From assembly GCF_051842935.1 (NCBI RefSeq), contig NZ_JBPXRR010000001.1, positions 806,001 to 870,000 of the forward strand: 64,000 nt of DNA. The letters are read 5' to 3'. This document shows positions 26,508 to 34,788 of this stretch, in pieces. Made by a program: the position numbers and the translations under genes. Below the pieces are notes generated by a model. That model saw only the letters and a list, made by a program, of their open reading frames with translations, was not told the DNA's origin and searched no databases. The DNA comes from Pseudalkalibacillus sp051842935 (GTDB lineage Bacteria; Bacillota; Bacilli; Bacillales; Fictibacillaceae). Within the stretch, counting starts at the first letter, position 1. Each line of letters opens with the position of its first letter.

Positions 26508-27542
26508 ATGAAAATGACGTTTGTTGCAATTACCTTGTGTAAAGGAGGCGCACAAAGGATGCTGGTCGAGTTGGCAAATGGTCTGGCGAAGAAAGGACAT
26601 GATGTGTCTTTTCTCATGCCAACAGGTGGTGTGGTCGAGTATCCTGTACATGTACCAATTGTTCGCACGCCTACGAATTTTATAGCCGCCAAAGATATAC
26701 CAAAGAGTGATGTCATCGTCTCCAACTTCTATACATTAACTTCCATCTGTGAAGAAGCGAGTCGTTTAGGGAAAGGAAAGCATGTCAGAATCAGTTTATG
26801 TTACGAACCGGTGTTTTTGGATCAACACGAAGCATCGTTCAAAAGCTATCATATCAGTCGTAACCTTGTCGTACTTTCGAAATGGCAGCAACAGCTCATC
26901 AAACTGAACCATGGGATAGAGGGAGAAATCGTTCCGGTTGGTGTTAGTGACGCATTTCGTAATCTCGGGCTACGTAATCCTCAAAAAAAACTTGAGGTCA
27001 CAGGTATATTAAGAATTCCAGAAGGGGGTTATTCTTGGCATCGTGAACAGGAATATCTCATTCAAACCTTTACCGCACTCAAACAAAAATACCCGCATGT
27101 TATTTTCAACCTCATCACTCCACCAAGCGAACTAAGATCTTCTCCTACATTGCGAACCATTCACTCTAATCGTCTATTCAATTCGATTACCCCAGCAGAT
27201 GATCCACAACTCATTCAACATTTTAATAGAAGTGATATTTTTGTCAGTTCTTCAACATATGACACAGCTTCATTGCCCGGATTGGAAGCAATGAAGTGTG
27301 GTGCAGCTCTTGTAACCGTATATTCGGGTGGAAACATGGATTACTGCCGTCATGGTGAGAATTGTCTGCTTTCCTATCGTTATGAAAACAAACTTGCATC
27401 TCAAATCTCGACATTGATTGAACAACCTCAACTCAGGAAAAGGTTGGCAATTGCAGGGGAGAGAGAAGCTGCGAAGTGGACATGGGAGAGAAGTGTGCAA
27501 CGTTTTGAAAATACAATGAAAACATTTTTGAAAAGGGGGTAA
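26508..27542 (+). CDS. Family 4 glycosyltransferase
   Basis: A 344-residue retaining GT-B transferase. The start MKMTFVAITLCKGGAQRMLVE is typical of GT4, and the C-terminal half holds GILRIPEGGYSWHREQEYLI, SDIFVSSSTYDTASLPGLEAM with the donor-binding acidic residue, and CGAALVTVYSGG. The ATG at 26508 is preceded by GAAAGGAAGCG; the ATG at 26490 would overlap that site. No membrane anchor. It is the last glycan gene before the sulfate activation genes, four bases upstream of sat. Confidence 0.82.
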   Translation: MKMTFVAITLCKGGAQRMLVELANGLAKKGHDVSFLMPTGGVVEYPVHVPIVRTPTNFIAAKDIPKSDVIVSNFYTLTSICEEASRLGKGKHVRISLCYEPVFLDQHEASFKSYHISRNLVVLSKWQQQLIKLNHGIEGEIVPVGVSDAFRNLGLRNPQKKLEVTGILRIPEGGYSWHREQEYLIQTFTALKQKYPHVIFNLITPPSELRSSPTLRTIHSNRLFNSITPADDPQLIQHFNRSDIFVSSSTYDTASLPGLEAMKCGAALVTVYSGGNMDYCRHGENCLLSYRYENKLASQISTLIEQPQLRKRLAIAGEREAAKWTWERSVQRFENTMKTFLKRG

Positions 27543-27546
27543 AACC

Positions 27547-28686
27547 ATGGTCAGTATCCCGCATGGTGGAAAACTCGTCAATCGGTTCATAGATACCGTA
27601 CCTGAAAACTTGGATGGCTTGAAAAGGATCCCCATCACTTCAACTGAATTATCAGACCTTGAATGTATTGCAGAAGGTGTCTACAGCCCGATTGAAGGTT
27701 TTATGATAGAAGAAGACTACCTTGCTGTCTTAGACAAAATGAGACTCAAGAGTGGGGAAGTATGGAGTTTACCCATCACGCTATCCATTGCAGAAGAAAC
27801 TGCTGAATCGATTAAAGAGAATGAACGGCTTGCGCTCACCTATGATGGCGTCATCTATGGAATCATTGAAGCAGAGGGATCCTATTTGGTCGATTTGGAA
27901 AAAGAAGCAATGAAAGTCTATGGAACGAACAGCCCTGAACATCCTGGTGTCGCAAAACTCTTGAAGCGGTCACCGATTTATCTCGGAGGGAAAATCCACC
28001 TATTGAAAAAGCGGACATCCCAGTTCATGAGTGATACTTACACTCCTGCAGAGACAAGACGTATTTTTGAGCAAAAGGGTTGGAAAACAGTGGTTGGATT
28101 TCAAACAAGAAATCCGATTCATAGAGCACACGAATATATCCAGAAAGTCGCACTTGAACAAGTGGACGGTTTGTTCATCCATCCTCTTGTAGGGGAGACC
28201 AAGTCTGATGATATTCCTGCTGACATCCGAATGGAATGTTACAGGGTCCTATTAGACAATTATTATCCAGAAGACCGCATACACCTGGGTGTATTCACGA
28301 GTTCGATGAGATATGCAGGACCGAGAGAAGCGGTCTTCCATGCTCTTGTGCGTAAGAATTTCGGATGCACGCATTTCATCGTAGGACGCGATCATGCTGG
28401 TGTCGGAGATTATTATGGTACGTATGATGCGCAGTGGATCTTTGATGCATTCAGTCGTGAAGAGTTGGGGATTACACCGGTTCTCATGGAACATAGTTTT
28501 TTCTGTAAGAAGTGTGATCAAATGGCCTCTTCAAAAACTTGTCCACATGGTAAAGGAGATCACATCCATTTATCCGGCACGAAAGTGCGTCAGATGTTAC
28601 AGAATGGAATAACCCCGCCACCGCATTTCAGCAGAAGTGAAATCGTCAACATCTTATTGCAATACTATCAATTAAAGAAGGAATGA
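27547..28686 (+). CDS. sat: Sulfate adenylyltransferase
   Basis: ATP sulfurylase of 379 residues, making adenosine 5'-phosphosulfate from sulfate and ATP. It has the nucleotide-binding QTRNPIHRAHE (186-196), GRDHAG (280-285) and a C-x2-C-x8-C zinc cluster (FFCKKCDQM..TCPHG) near 322-337. It corresponds to the homo-oligomeric B. subtilis Sat type. The gene begins four bases after the GT4 gene and overlaps the permease start by four bases, so it is cotranscribed with the glycan genes rather than with assimilatory cys genes. Confidence 0.93.
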   Translation: MVSIPHGGKLVNRFIDTVPENLDGLKRIPITSTELSDLECIAEGVYSPIEGFMIEEDYLAVLDKMRLKSGEVWSLPITLSIAEETAESIKENERLALTYDGVIYGIIEAEGSYLVDLEKEAMKVYGTNSPEHPGVAKLLKRSPIYLGGKIHLLKKRTSQFMSDTYTPAETRRIFEQKGWKTVVGFQTRNPIHRAHEYIQKVALEQVDGLFIHPLVGETKSDDIPADIRMECYRVLLDNYYPEDRIHLGVFTSSMRYAGPREAVFHALVRKNFGCTHFIVGRDHAGVGDYYGTYDAQWIFDAFSREELGITPVLMEHSFFCKKCDQMASSKTCPHGKGDHIHLSGTKVRQMLQNGITPPPHFSRSEIVNILLQYYQLKKE

Positions 28687-30461
28687 AAGATTCGGTCATG
28701 ACGCCTGATATTTGGATTACATTCGCAGTCATCGCTGGAATGTTCTTATTACTATTCTTCCATTGGTATACAGCAGAAGTGGTCGTGATTGGAGCTGTTC
28801 TTATACTCGTGTGGACGGGAGTGCTAACTATTGAAGAAGCATTCAACGGCTTCACCAGTGAAGGCATCTTGGTGATTGCTTCCTTATTCATCATCATGAC
28901 GACTCTTCAGAAACATCCAGCGTTCACAAAGATTACAAGTGTAGTGTTTGGCGGTAAACAGACACTTAGAAGTGGCTTAAGACGTATGATGGTGGTGACT
29001 GGTGGATTATCGAGCTTTATGAACAATACACCTCTTGTGCTCCTTTTGACACCGGTCGTCAAAAGATGGGCGGATAAGCATTCCTACAGTCCTTCCAAGC
29101 TTCTTATTCCATTGTCCTATGCAACGATTATCGGAGGCATGTGTACACTCTTAGGTACCTCGACGAACCTGGTTGTTCATACCTTGTTGTTGAAGGAAGG
29201 ATATGAAGGATTATCTTTATTCGAGTTGGCTTATGTCGGGATTCCATTTTTCCTCGTCGCTGTCATTTATCTCCTGACCATAGGCTATAAATGGTTACCG
29301 AATCATCCGTCGGTGCAAATCGATGATATTCAATCCTCTCAATTCATAGTGGAAGCTGTCGTTCAGGATCACTTTGAATGGGTAGGGAAATCAGTTGAAG
29401 CAGCCGGATTGAGACACTTGAACAACAGCTATCTGATGGCCATCTTGCGACAGGGAGAATGTATCTTTCCAGTTACACCACATCAAAAACTTAAAATGGA
29501 TGACCATTTGTTATTAGTAGGCGACTCTTCATCCGCAGAGGAAATACGAGCCATGCAAGGCCTTGAAATACAACAATCAAGCTACAAGTTTATGAATCAC
29601 GAGTCCGAACTGAAATTGGTGGAGGCGACCATTCCGAACGATTCATCCTATATATCGCTCAGCATCAAAGACATTCAATTTCGATCCCAGTTCGGTGGAG
29701 TCGTTATCGCTGTCTATCGGAATGGTCAGCGAATCAATCAGAAGATCGGTTCCATCCGTTTACGATCAGGTGATATGTTATACATCTTATCAGATGAATC
29801 CATCCGTCATCATACTTCCAATAACCTACTCTTATTAGCTTCCCACCATTCACCTTTCCAAAAGGCCAACTTGAAAGATTGGATTCCGATGATGTTATTT
29901 GGAATGATGATTACGACAGTTGCTTTTGGCATCGTTTCAATCGTCCATGCGGCACTTACAACCGCATTATTGATGTTTTTGATCAAAAAAATAACCTTTA
30001 ACGAAGCTAAGGAAGCGATCAAGTGGGATGTTCTTCTCGTAATTGGAGGAGCTTTTGGCATAGCAGAAGCGATGATGAAATCTGGAGCAGCAGAATATTT
30101 GACCATGGGTATCATTGGACTTATGCCGTACTATTCACCTTTGATTTTACTGATGCTCACGTATCTGATTACGAACATCTTGACAGAGTTAATCACGAAT
30201 AATGCTGCCGCTGTTATCATGTTTCCAATCGCAATGTCGCTTGTACACGAGTTTTCATTGAATGCTGAACCATTTGCCATTGCCATCGCCATCGCAGCAT
30301 CCGCGAGTTTCTCTACACCAATCGGATATCAGACGAATTTGCTCGTTTATGGTTCAGGACAATATCGGTTCATCGATTTCGTGAAAGTGGGTACACCTTT
30401 GAACCTTATAGGATTACTGATTTCAATTATCATCATACCGATTATATGGCCAATGACTTAA
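28683..30461 (+). CDS. SLC13/DASS-type anion permease with two TrkA-C domains, probable sulfate importer
   Basis: A 592-residue membrane transporter. Two halves of about five to six membrane segments flank two cytosolic TrkA-C (RCK_C) domains (about 205-375: GECIFPVTPHQKL..DDHLLLVGD and GQRINQKIGSIRLRSGDMLYIL). Substrate motifs MNNTPLVLLLTPV and TNNAAAVIMFPIA are those of Na+/anion symporters of the SLC13 group. Lying between sat and cysC with a four-base overlap, it most likely imports sulfate. It is the only transporter in the operon. No CysP/PiT-type permease is present. Confidence 0.85.
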   Translation: MKDSVMTPDIWITFAVIAGMFLLLFFHWYTAEVVVIGAVLILVWTGVLTIEEAFNGFTSEGILVIASLFIIMTTLQKHPAFTKITSVVFGGKQTLRSGLRRMMVVTGGLSSFMNNTPLVLLLTPVVKRWADKHSYSPSKLLIPLSYATIIGGMCTLLGTSTNLVVHTLLLKEGYEGLSLFELAYVGIPFFLVAVIYLLTIGYKWLPNHPSVQIDDIQSSQFIVEAVVQDHFEWVGKSVEAAGLRHLNNSYLMAILRQGECIFPVTPHQKLKMDDHLLLVGDSSSAEEIRAMQGLEIQQSSYKFMNHESELKLVEATIPNDSSYISLSIKDIQFRSQFGGVVIAVYRNGQRINQKIGSIRLRSGDMLYILSDESIRHHTSNNLLLLASHHSPFQKANLKDWIPMMLFGMMITTVAFGIVSIVHAALTTALLMFLIKKITFNEAKEAIKWDVLLVIGGAFGIAEAMMKSGAAEYLTMGIIGLMPYYSPLILLMLTYLITNILTELITNNAAAVIMFPIAMSLVHEFSLNAEPFAIAIAIAASASFSTPIGYQTNLLVYGSGQYRFIDFVKVGTPLNLIGLLISIIIIPIIWPMT

Positions 30462-30477
30462 ATGAGGAGGGATCTTG

Positions 30478-31074
30478 ATGGGATCGAACTTATTCTGGCA
30501 CCAACAGGATGTAACGAAACGGGCAAGGCAGCTGTTACATGGGCACAAAAGCTTCGTCATCTGGTTTACAGGCCTGTCCGGATCAGGGAAATCTACCATT
30601 GCGAACAAATTGGATCGTTCTTTATATCGGAAAGGAATCTCAACCTACATCCTCGATGGAGATAACATCCGTATCGGCTTGAATAATGATTTGACCTTTT
30701 CACAAGAAGATCGGGCAGAAAATATCCGGAGAGTCGGTGAAGTTGCACGGCTTTTTGTAGACGCGGGCATTATTGTGTTAGCTACATTCGTATCACCTTA
30801 TCGAGCCGATCGGGAATATGTCCGCAAGTTGATGAACAAGACTGAATTCATTGAAGTCTATGTAAAGTGCAAAATGGATACGCTCAAGGCTCGGGATCCT
30901 AAAGGTCTTTATAAAAAAGCGATGAATGGCGAAATAGAGAATTTCACCGGGATATCCGATCCATATGAAGTACCGGAAAAACCCGATATTGTCGTGGATA
31001 CAAGTATGATGTCTGCAAGTGTATGTGTGAAACAAATCGAGAATTTTCTGTTCAACAATGGTTATCTGAAATAA
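30478..31074 (+). CDS. cysC: Adenylyl-sulfate (APS) kinase
   Basis: APS kinase of 198 residues, phosphorylating APS to the sulfate donor PAPS. P-loop GLSGSGKST (32-40), DGDNIRIGLNNDLTFS, the FVSPYRADREYVRKL switch and the CKMDTLKARDPKGLYKKA lid are all present. The ATG at 30478 sits seven bases after GGAGG; a TTG three bases earlier is less likely. It ends the operon that starts at 20703. There is no PAPS reductase or sulfite reductase nearby, so the product is probably meant for sulfation. Confidence 0.94.
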   Translation: MGSNLFWHQQDVTKRARQLLHGHKSFVIWFTGLSGSGKSTIANKLDRSLYRKGISTYILDGDNIRIGLNNDLTFSQEDRAENIRRVGEVARLFVDAGIIVLATFVSPYRADREYVRKLMNKTEFIEVYVKCKMDTLKARDPKGLYKKAMNGEIENFTGISDPYEVPEKPDIVVDTSMMSASVCVKQIENFLFNNGYLK

Positions 31075-31086
31075 ACCAAAGATAAA

Positions 31087-31119
31087 AACCAACATATCCT
31101 GAGAATGTGTTGGCTTTTA
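31087..31119 (+). terminator. Terminator of the glycan/PAPS operon
   Basis: CCAACA / TGTTGG stem with an 11-base loop, extended by partial A-T pairing, followed by CTTTTATT. Fairly weak but correctly placed right after cysC. Confidence 0.6.
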
Positions 31120-31126
31120 TTCTTGA

Positions 31127-31267
31127 TCATTCACTTGGTTTCCATGTAACGCGGCCGCAGGATTTACAACCAGCATTCGGAGTTTTCGTAAACAAGGATG
31201 TTTTTCGAGTTCGATTCCTTCTTCGTTTTACTTGTTTGTACAATTCGATAACATCCGATTTTTTCAA
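31127..31267 (-). CDS. Small basic protein (46 residues), possible spore protein
   Basis: A short gene with a strong GAGGTGAT site five bases before a TTG at 31267. It encodes an Arg/Lys-rich segment (YKQVKRRRNRTRKT, about 10-23) followed by TPNAGCKSCGRVTWKPSE with one CxxC pair. The charge, the CxxC pair and the position between the sulfation operon and spore-type genes suggest a small spore structural protein. I do not recognise the family. Overlapping frames on both strands are judged to be chance. Confidence 0.5.
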   Translation of the reverse strand: MKKSDVIELYKQVKRRRNRTRKTSLFTKTPNAGCKSCGRVTWKPSE

Positions 31268-31326
31268 GTCGATCACCTCGAAAATTAGGATGATTTATCT
31301 TATTCGTACAAGAATCGGATGGTGTT

Positions 31327-32082
31327 TTATTTTCTAAAAAATGGATTGATGACCTTCGTTTCCTTCTTTTTGGATTGATTTTTGAATGGATCGAACTTTG
31401 TCGGTTTATGATCTTTATTATATTTGAATGGATCAATCGGTTCAGCATCCTTGGAATCTGGTCCATTGAAATTGGGCTTTTCAGGCCAAGATGTCTTCAA
31501 CTGGTATGAAGAGAGCGCAGGATTGATTGGTGTAAGAACCTTTCGTAATAATGTTTCGTAAGTGCCTGTAGGAATATCCCCAAGCAATTCGAGGGATTCG
31601 CCATGACTGTCACCTAGGATGAGGTACGTAAGCCATTCTGAAATATCATCGCATTTTTCTGGATTCCAATAAACCTTCGTATCCGTGTGTAACGTTTCTG
31701 GAACCAACTGTTTGTATACCCAATCTTTCGGTGTTGAAAAATGGTCTTTCGGTTTCGGAAAGTGATACACCGAATGATTTCCTTCCAATTTAATGAATGG
31801 ATTCGAGTCACTGGTGTCCCTGAATGTGGAGAGTGTCTTTATACCCTGCTGGAATTTCGGTGTCACATTCGCTTCTGAGTGCGCCAGCAGCTGACTTAGT
31901 CGTTTGAACTCCTTTGGACTCAAGCCGATGATGCGCACATGAAGATTGGTTAATCTACTAGTAAGTTCATTAGAAGAATCATCCCAATCCAATCCCCAAA
32001 ATATTGCGATCAGTTTCAATGCTTGTAACTCATCTATAGTTAGTCTACATAGCTCTTTTCTATTAAAGAAAACGCGATACAT
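31327..32082 (-). CDS. Unknown 251-residue protein with C-terminal DPF/NPF motifs
   Basis: The ATG at 32082 is fixed by AAAGGAGGGAAAGCG. The N-terminal part looks globular and helical (NRKELCRLTIDELQALKLIA, about 7-26). The middle is rich in Trp and Tyr (PKDWVYKQL, KVYWNPEKC, SEWLTYLIL). The last 60 residues are low-complexity and basic, with repeated motifs IDPFKYN, FDPFKNQ and INPFFRK. No signal peptide or membrane segment. I do not know the family. It is divergent from the Cys-rich gene at 32190 and shares its 107-base promoter region, which suggests a common role in the spore surface. Confidence 0.75.
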   Translation of the reverse strand: MYRVFFNRKELCRLTIDELQALKLIAIFWGLDWDDSSNELTSRLTNLHVRIIGLSPKEFKRLSQLLAHSEANVTPKFQQGIKTLSTFRDTSDSNPFIKLEGNHSVYHFPKPKDHFSTPKDWVYKQLVPETLHTDTKVYWNPEKCDDISEWLTYLILGDSHGESLELLGDIPTGTYETLLRKVLTPINPALSSYQLKTSWPEKPNFNGPDSKDAEPIDPFKYNKDHKPTKFDPFKNQSKKKETKVINPFFRK

Positions 32083-32189
32083 CGCTTTCCCTCCTTTAAA
32101 AATAGGCATTAATCTTTGTGTCATTAGCCGTCGTATTCCCATAGTATGTATTGAATCTTCAGTTCATGATGAAGAAAGGAAGGGAAACT

Positions 32190-33371
32190 ATGAGTCATAA
32201 AAAACACAATATACCTAAGGCTGCAAACAGCTTACAGGATGAGTGTATTCGCGTACAAAAAGTGTACGACTGGGTAACCGATGCACTTACCGTTCGTAAG
32301 ACGGTCCGATTTACCCGCGAACAGATTTGTGAGATCGAAGAAGCGATGGAAGATCCAAGTCGTCGCCCTCTACGTATCATCTGTGAACCACCAGAAACAC
32401 CACCACTTTTCCCTCTACAAAACAGAAGAAGTCATGATCATGATCATGATGATGATAATCTTGAATTCATCTGCGAGCAAGTGGGAGAAAAGCGTGATGT
32501 AACGGTATCAACAAATGGTGGTTTCGTTGATGCGCAACTCGTTGAACTCTTAATCAGCACGGACTTGAAAATTCTTGTAGTGGATCGACATGGATGTGTG
32601 GTAACGAAAACGAATGTGAACGCATCTGTTTTCGAATCATTCGTACTATGCTACCCAGACGGAACAGACTTGTTCTGTAAAGTCTCCAAGATCTTCTGCA
32701 GAATTCCATCTGGAACGGTTCTACTCAACACTCCGTCACCAGAAAGCTTCGATGTCGAGATTACATTCTGTTTGGATATCCAGGTAGAAGCGGAAGTGAA
32801 GTTGGAAGTTCTTGCGAAGTTCTGCTCACCGCGTGATAACGACCTCATTGCACCGGATGTCGTTGACCAATGTCCGAAAGTGGAGTTCCCGCCTCAATGT
32901 CCTGATATCTTCCCACGTCCAAACTGTGACTGCTCTGCTCAAGGGGAAGCGAGCGGTGATACAGGAGAGGAAGCGTCAGAGGAAGGAAGACTTGCGGTAT
33001 TAGTGGATATCTGTCCTGACTGCAGCCTGGTCGACAGTGAATTACGAGCAAGCTTCCGAGATACGGATACAGAAGACGGAACAGAAAGCTTCAACTTTAC
33101 TGCGACTACATTCGATCAAGAAACACTTTGCTGTGAGAAGACGAGAGATGGCTTAAAGTTGATCATCAGTGGAGAAGGTCAGGTAGATGGAAGAACAGTA
33201 GACTACAACTTTGCTGTAGTTGATGGTGATTCCGGTACACAATTCCAGCTGCAACTGATCAACCGCAGAGGTCAAACAATCTTCGACTCAGATGTGGTTG
33301 AAGCGGATGAAGGCGAAGTTAAAGTAGAAGACTGCATCACATTCAGTGATCTAAAGGTAAAAAGACCTTAG
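32190..33371 (+). CDS. Large Cys-rich acidic protein, probable spore outer-layer structural protein
   Basis: A 393-residue protein from the ATG at 32190 behind GGAAGGGAAAC. It begins with an ECIRVQKVYDWVTDALTVRK segment of the sort I associate, not firmly, with N-termini of some Firmicutes spore-surface proteins. A His/Asp run (SHDHDHDDD) lies near 82-90. About 18 cysteines are spread through, many in DxC or CxxC contexts (CPDCSL, LCCEKT, RPNCDC). The C-terminal 100 residues look like a beta-sandwich. No signal peptide. The large size, the cysteines and the His run suggest a metal-binding or cross-linked spore layer protein. Confidence 0.77.
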   Translation: MSHKKHNIPKAANSLQDECIRVQKVYDWVTDALTVRKTVRFTREQICEIEEAMEDPSRRPLRIICEPPETPPLFPLQNRRSHDHDHDDDNLEFICEQVGEKRDVTVSTNGGFVDAQLVELLISTDLKILVVDRHGCVVTKTNVNASVFESFVLCYPDGTDLFCKVSKIFCRIPSGTVLLNTPSPESFDVEITFCLDIQVEAEVKLEVLAKFCSPRDNDLIAPDVVDQCPKVEFPPQCPDIFPRPNCDCSAQGEASGDTGEEASEEGRLAVLVDICPDCSLVDSELRASFRDTDTEDGTESFNFTATTFDQETLCCEKTRDGLKLIISGEGQVDGRTVDYNFAVVDGDSGTQFQLQLINRRGQTIFDSDVVEADEGEVKVEDCITFSDLKVKRP

Positions 33372-33376
33372 ATAGG

Positions 33377-33406
33377 AAAGGGCGAGATTACTCGCTCTTT
33401 TTTATT
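33377..33406 (+). terminator. Terminator after the Cys-rich gene
   Basis: GGGCGAG / CTCGCTC with an ATTA loop, followed by a T-rich run. Confidence 0.85.
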
Positions 33407-33522
33407 TTTTATTTCGTAAAGGATAATGAATCATTTTTAGGGACATCGTCTGCGAGATGGAAGCTCTATGATGAATAAGTGCCCAAGCTGTAAGGTTCTT
33501 GTAAAGTCTCGGTATGGATATA

Positions 33523-33531
33523 CATATGATA
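33523..33531 (+). promoter_or_regulatory. CATA-N3-TA box before the coiled-coil gene
   Basis: CATATGATA, identical over ACATATGATAAG to the element before the sulfotransferase gene, 34 bases before the start codon. Candidate sigma-K -10. Confidence 0.35.
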
Positions 33532-33564
33532 AGGGTATATGACCGGTTTAGGAGGAGGACTTTT

Positions 33565-34446
33565 ATGAATCCACAAAAAGAAATAAGCTACGACCGGCTG
33601 GTTTCACGAACCAAATATTATCAGGAGAAATCACTTCAATTAGAAAAGTCGTTACTATTTGCAGAAGAGAAGATTGAGCAATTGGAACAAGAGCTGAAGA
33701 CCGCTCTTGAAAATGATGATCTTCAAAAAGAATTAGAGGAAAAAGTACGAGAGCTGGAGAACTATCGTATTGAAGTCCAACAGCTGAATGAAAAATTATC
33801 TCAATCCAATCTTTCTGCAATGACGAAAAAGATACAGAGTTTTGAAGAATTGTTAGGGACGATTGAACAGGAAATGAACGAGAAAGAAAAACAGGTTGAA
33901 AGTTATAAGAATAAAATCAGAAGCCTGGAAAGAAGAATGAAGGTACAGAACAATGCACCAGAAGAAATTTCGAGTGAGCAGGTAGAAAAAGAAAACCTTC
34001 AACTTACAGCCTATTTCAATCATAGTCTGATTTGCAAAAATGAATCCTCCTATGTCATCCATGGAAGTCTTCACATGACGAACTATGGATTGGAACAGCT
34101 GGATAACCCATTGATCTGTTTCCGATTCCAGCCCATTGATTATACAAACTTGAAGGGTAAAATCAGCTCGCTTGAACAATCCAATTTACCCGAAGATAAA
34201 CAGGATTCCTTACAATGGGTCTATATTGAAAACGAGTGGGCGAAGGAAGCAAGAGAACGAGGGGAGATATGGGTTGCACCGATGCATGATCTCTTCATAC
34301 CACCCAATCACACTGTTTCACTGACGGATTTTCAAATTCCAATCAAGAAACAATTCGAAGACAGTATCGTTGTGGAAGCATTTATCTATTTCAAAGAACA
34401 AGAGTACCGTGCAAGAGCTATGAATCAGATCGCATTGAACTTTTAA
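33565..34446 (+). CDS. Coiled-coil protein of unknown function
   Basis: A 293-residue protein whose ATG at 33565 follows GGAGGAGG. Residues about 15-150 form a long heptad-rich coiled coil (EEKIEQLEQELKTALEN, EELLGTIEQEMNEKEKQ). Residues about 155-293 are a compact, probably beta-rich domain (YFNHSLICKNESSYVIHGSLH, PLICFRFQPIDYTNLKG, EAFIYFKEQEYRARAM). No membrane segment or signal peptide. I do not recognise it. Placed among spore-type genes, it may be a scaffold for outer-layer assembly or for glycosylation. Confidence 0.75.
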   Translation: MNPQKEISYDRLVSRTKYYQEKSLQLEKSLLFAEEKIEQLEQELKTALENDDLQKELEEKVRELENYRIEVQQLNEKLSQSNLSAMTKKIQSFEELLGTIEQEMNEKEKQVESYKNKIRSLERRMKVQNNAPEEISSEQVEKENLQLTAYFNHSLICKNESSYVIHGSLHMTNYGLEQLDNPLICFRFQPIDYTNLKGKISSLEQSNLPEDKQDSLQWVYIENEWAKEARERGEIWVAPMHDLFIPPNHTVSLTDFQIPIKKQFEDSIVVEAFIYFKEQEYRARAMNQIALNF

Positions 34447-34512
34447 ACACCCCAAAAAACTGAATATTGTGCGAATATTTTAAGGATATAACGGGTAAAG
34501 AATACTAATCCA

Positions 34513-34788
34513 GTGGATGAAAAAATTGTGAAGCAGGTGAATGGCATGGGCTATGTACCCCCTTACATCCCCAATCAGAATTTGATATACGGGAACCGAG
34601 TGCAAGAGACCTATTCTTCTTATAAGCTCCAATTACATCCAGTAGAGCGGATACAGTATGAAGATGTCACCAAAAAAACGAGTGATCAGGAAAGGTATGA
34701 ACGGCGGAAGGTCAATGCTGGTCAGTCGTTTCATAAAATATTGTCCGATTTGACAGGAAAAGGACAGAAGATCAACGAAGTTATATAG
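34513..34788 (+). CDS. Small protein of unknown function
   Basis: Up to 91 residues. The GTG at 34513 has no clear ribosome binding site; an ATG at 34546 with AGGTGA upstream would give an 80-residue protein starting MGYVPPYIPNQN. It is Pro/Tyr-rich at the start (YVPPYIPNQNLIYGNRV) and basic and helical at the end (QERYERRKVNAGQSFHKIL). No membrane segment. It lies between the coiled-coil gene and a strong terminator, probably in the same transcript. Function unknown; a spore coat role is likely from context only. Confidence 0.62.
   Translation: MDEKIVKQVNGMGYVPPYIPNQNLIYGNRVQETYSSYKLQLHPVERIQYEDVTKKTSDQERYERRKVNAGQSFHKILSDLTGKGQKINEVI

Noticed and set aside
27547..31074. Assimilatory sulfate reduction operon
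   Set aside because: sat and cysC occur in assimilation, but no cysH, cysIJ or sirohaem genes are present and the genes are fused by overlaps to a glycan operon with a sulfotransferase nearby.
31164..31466. 100-residue minus-strand ORF
   Set aside because: It overlaps the end of the 251-residue gene and the better-supported 46-residue gene in another frame, and has no ribosome site.
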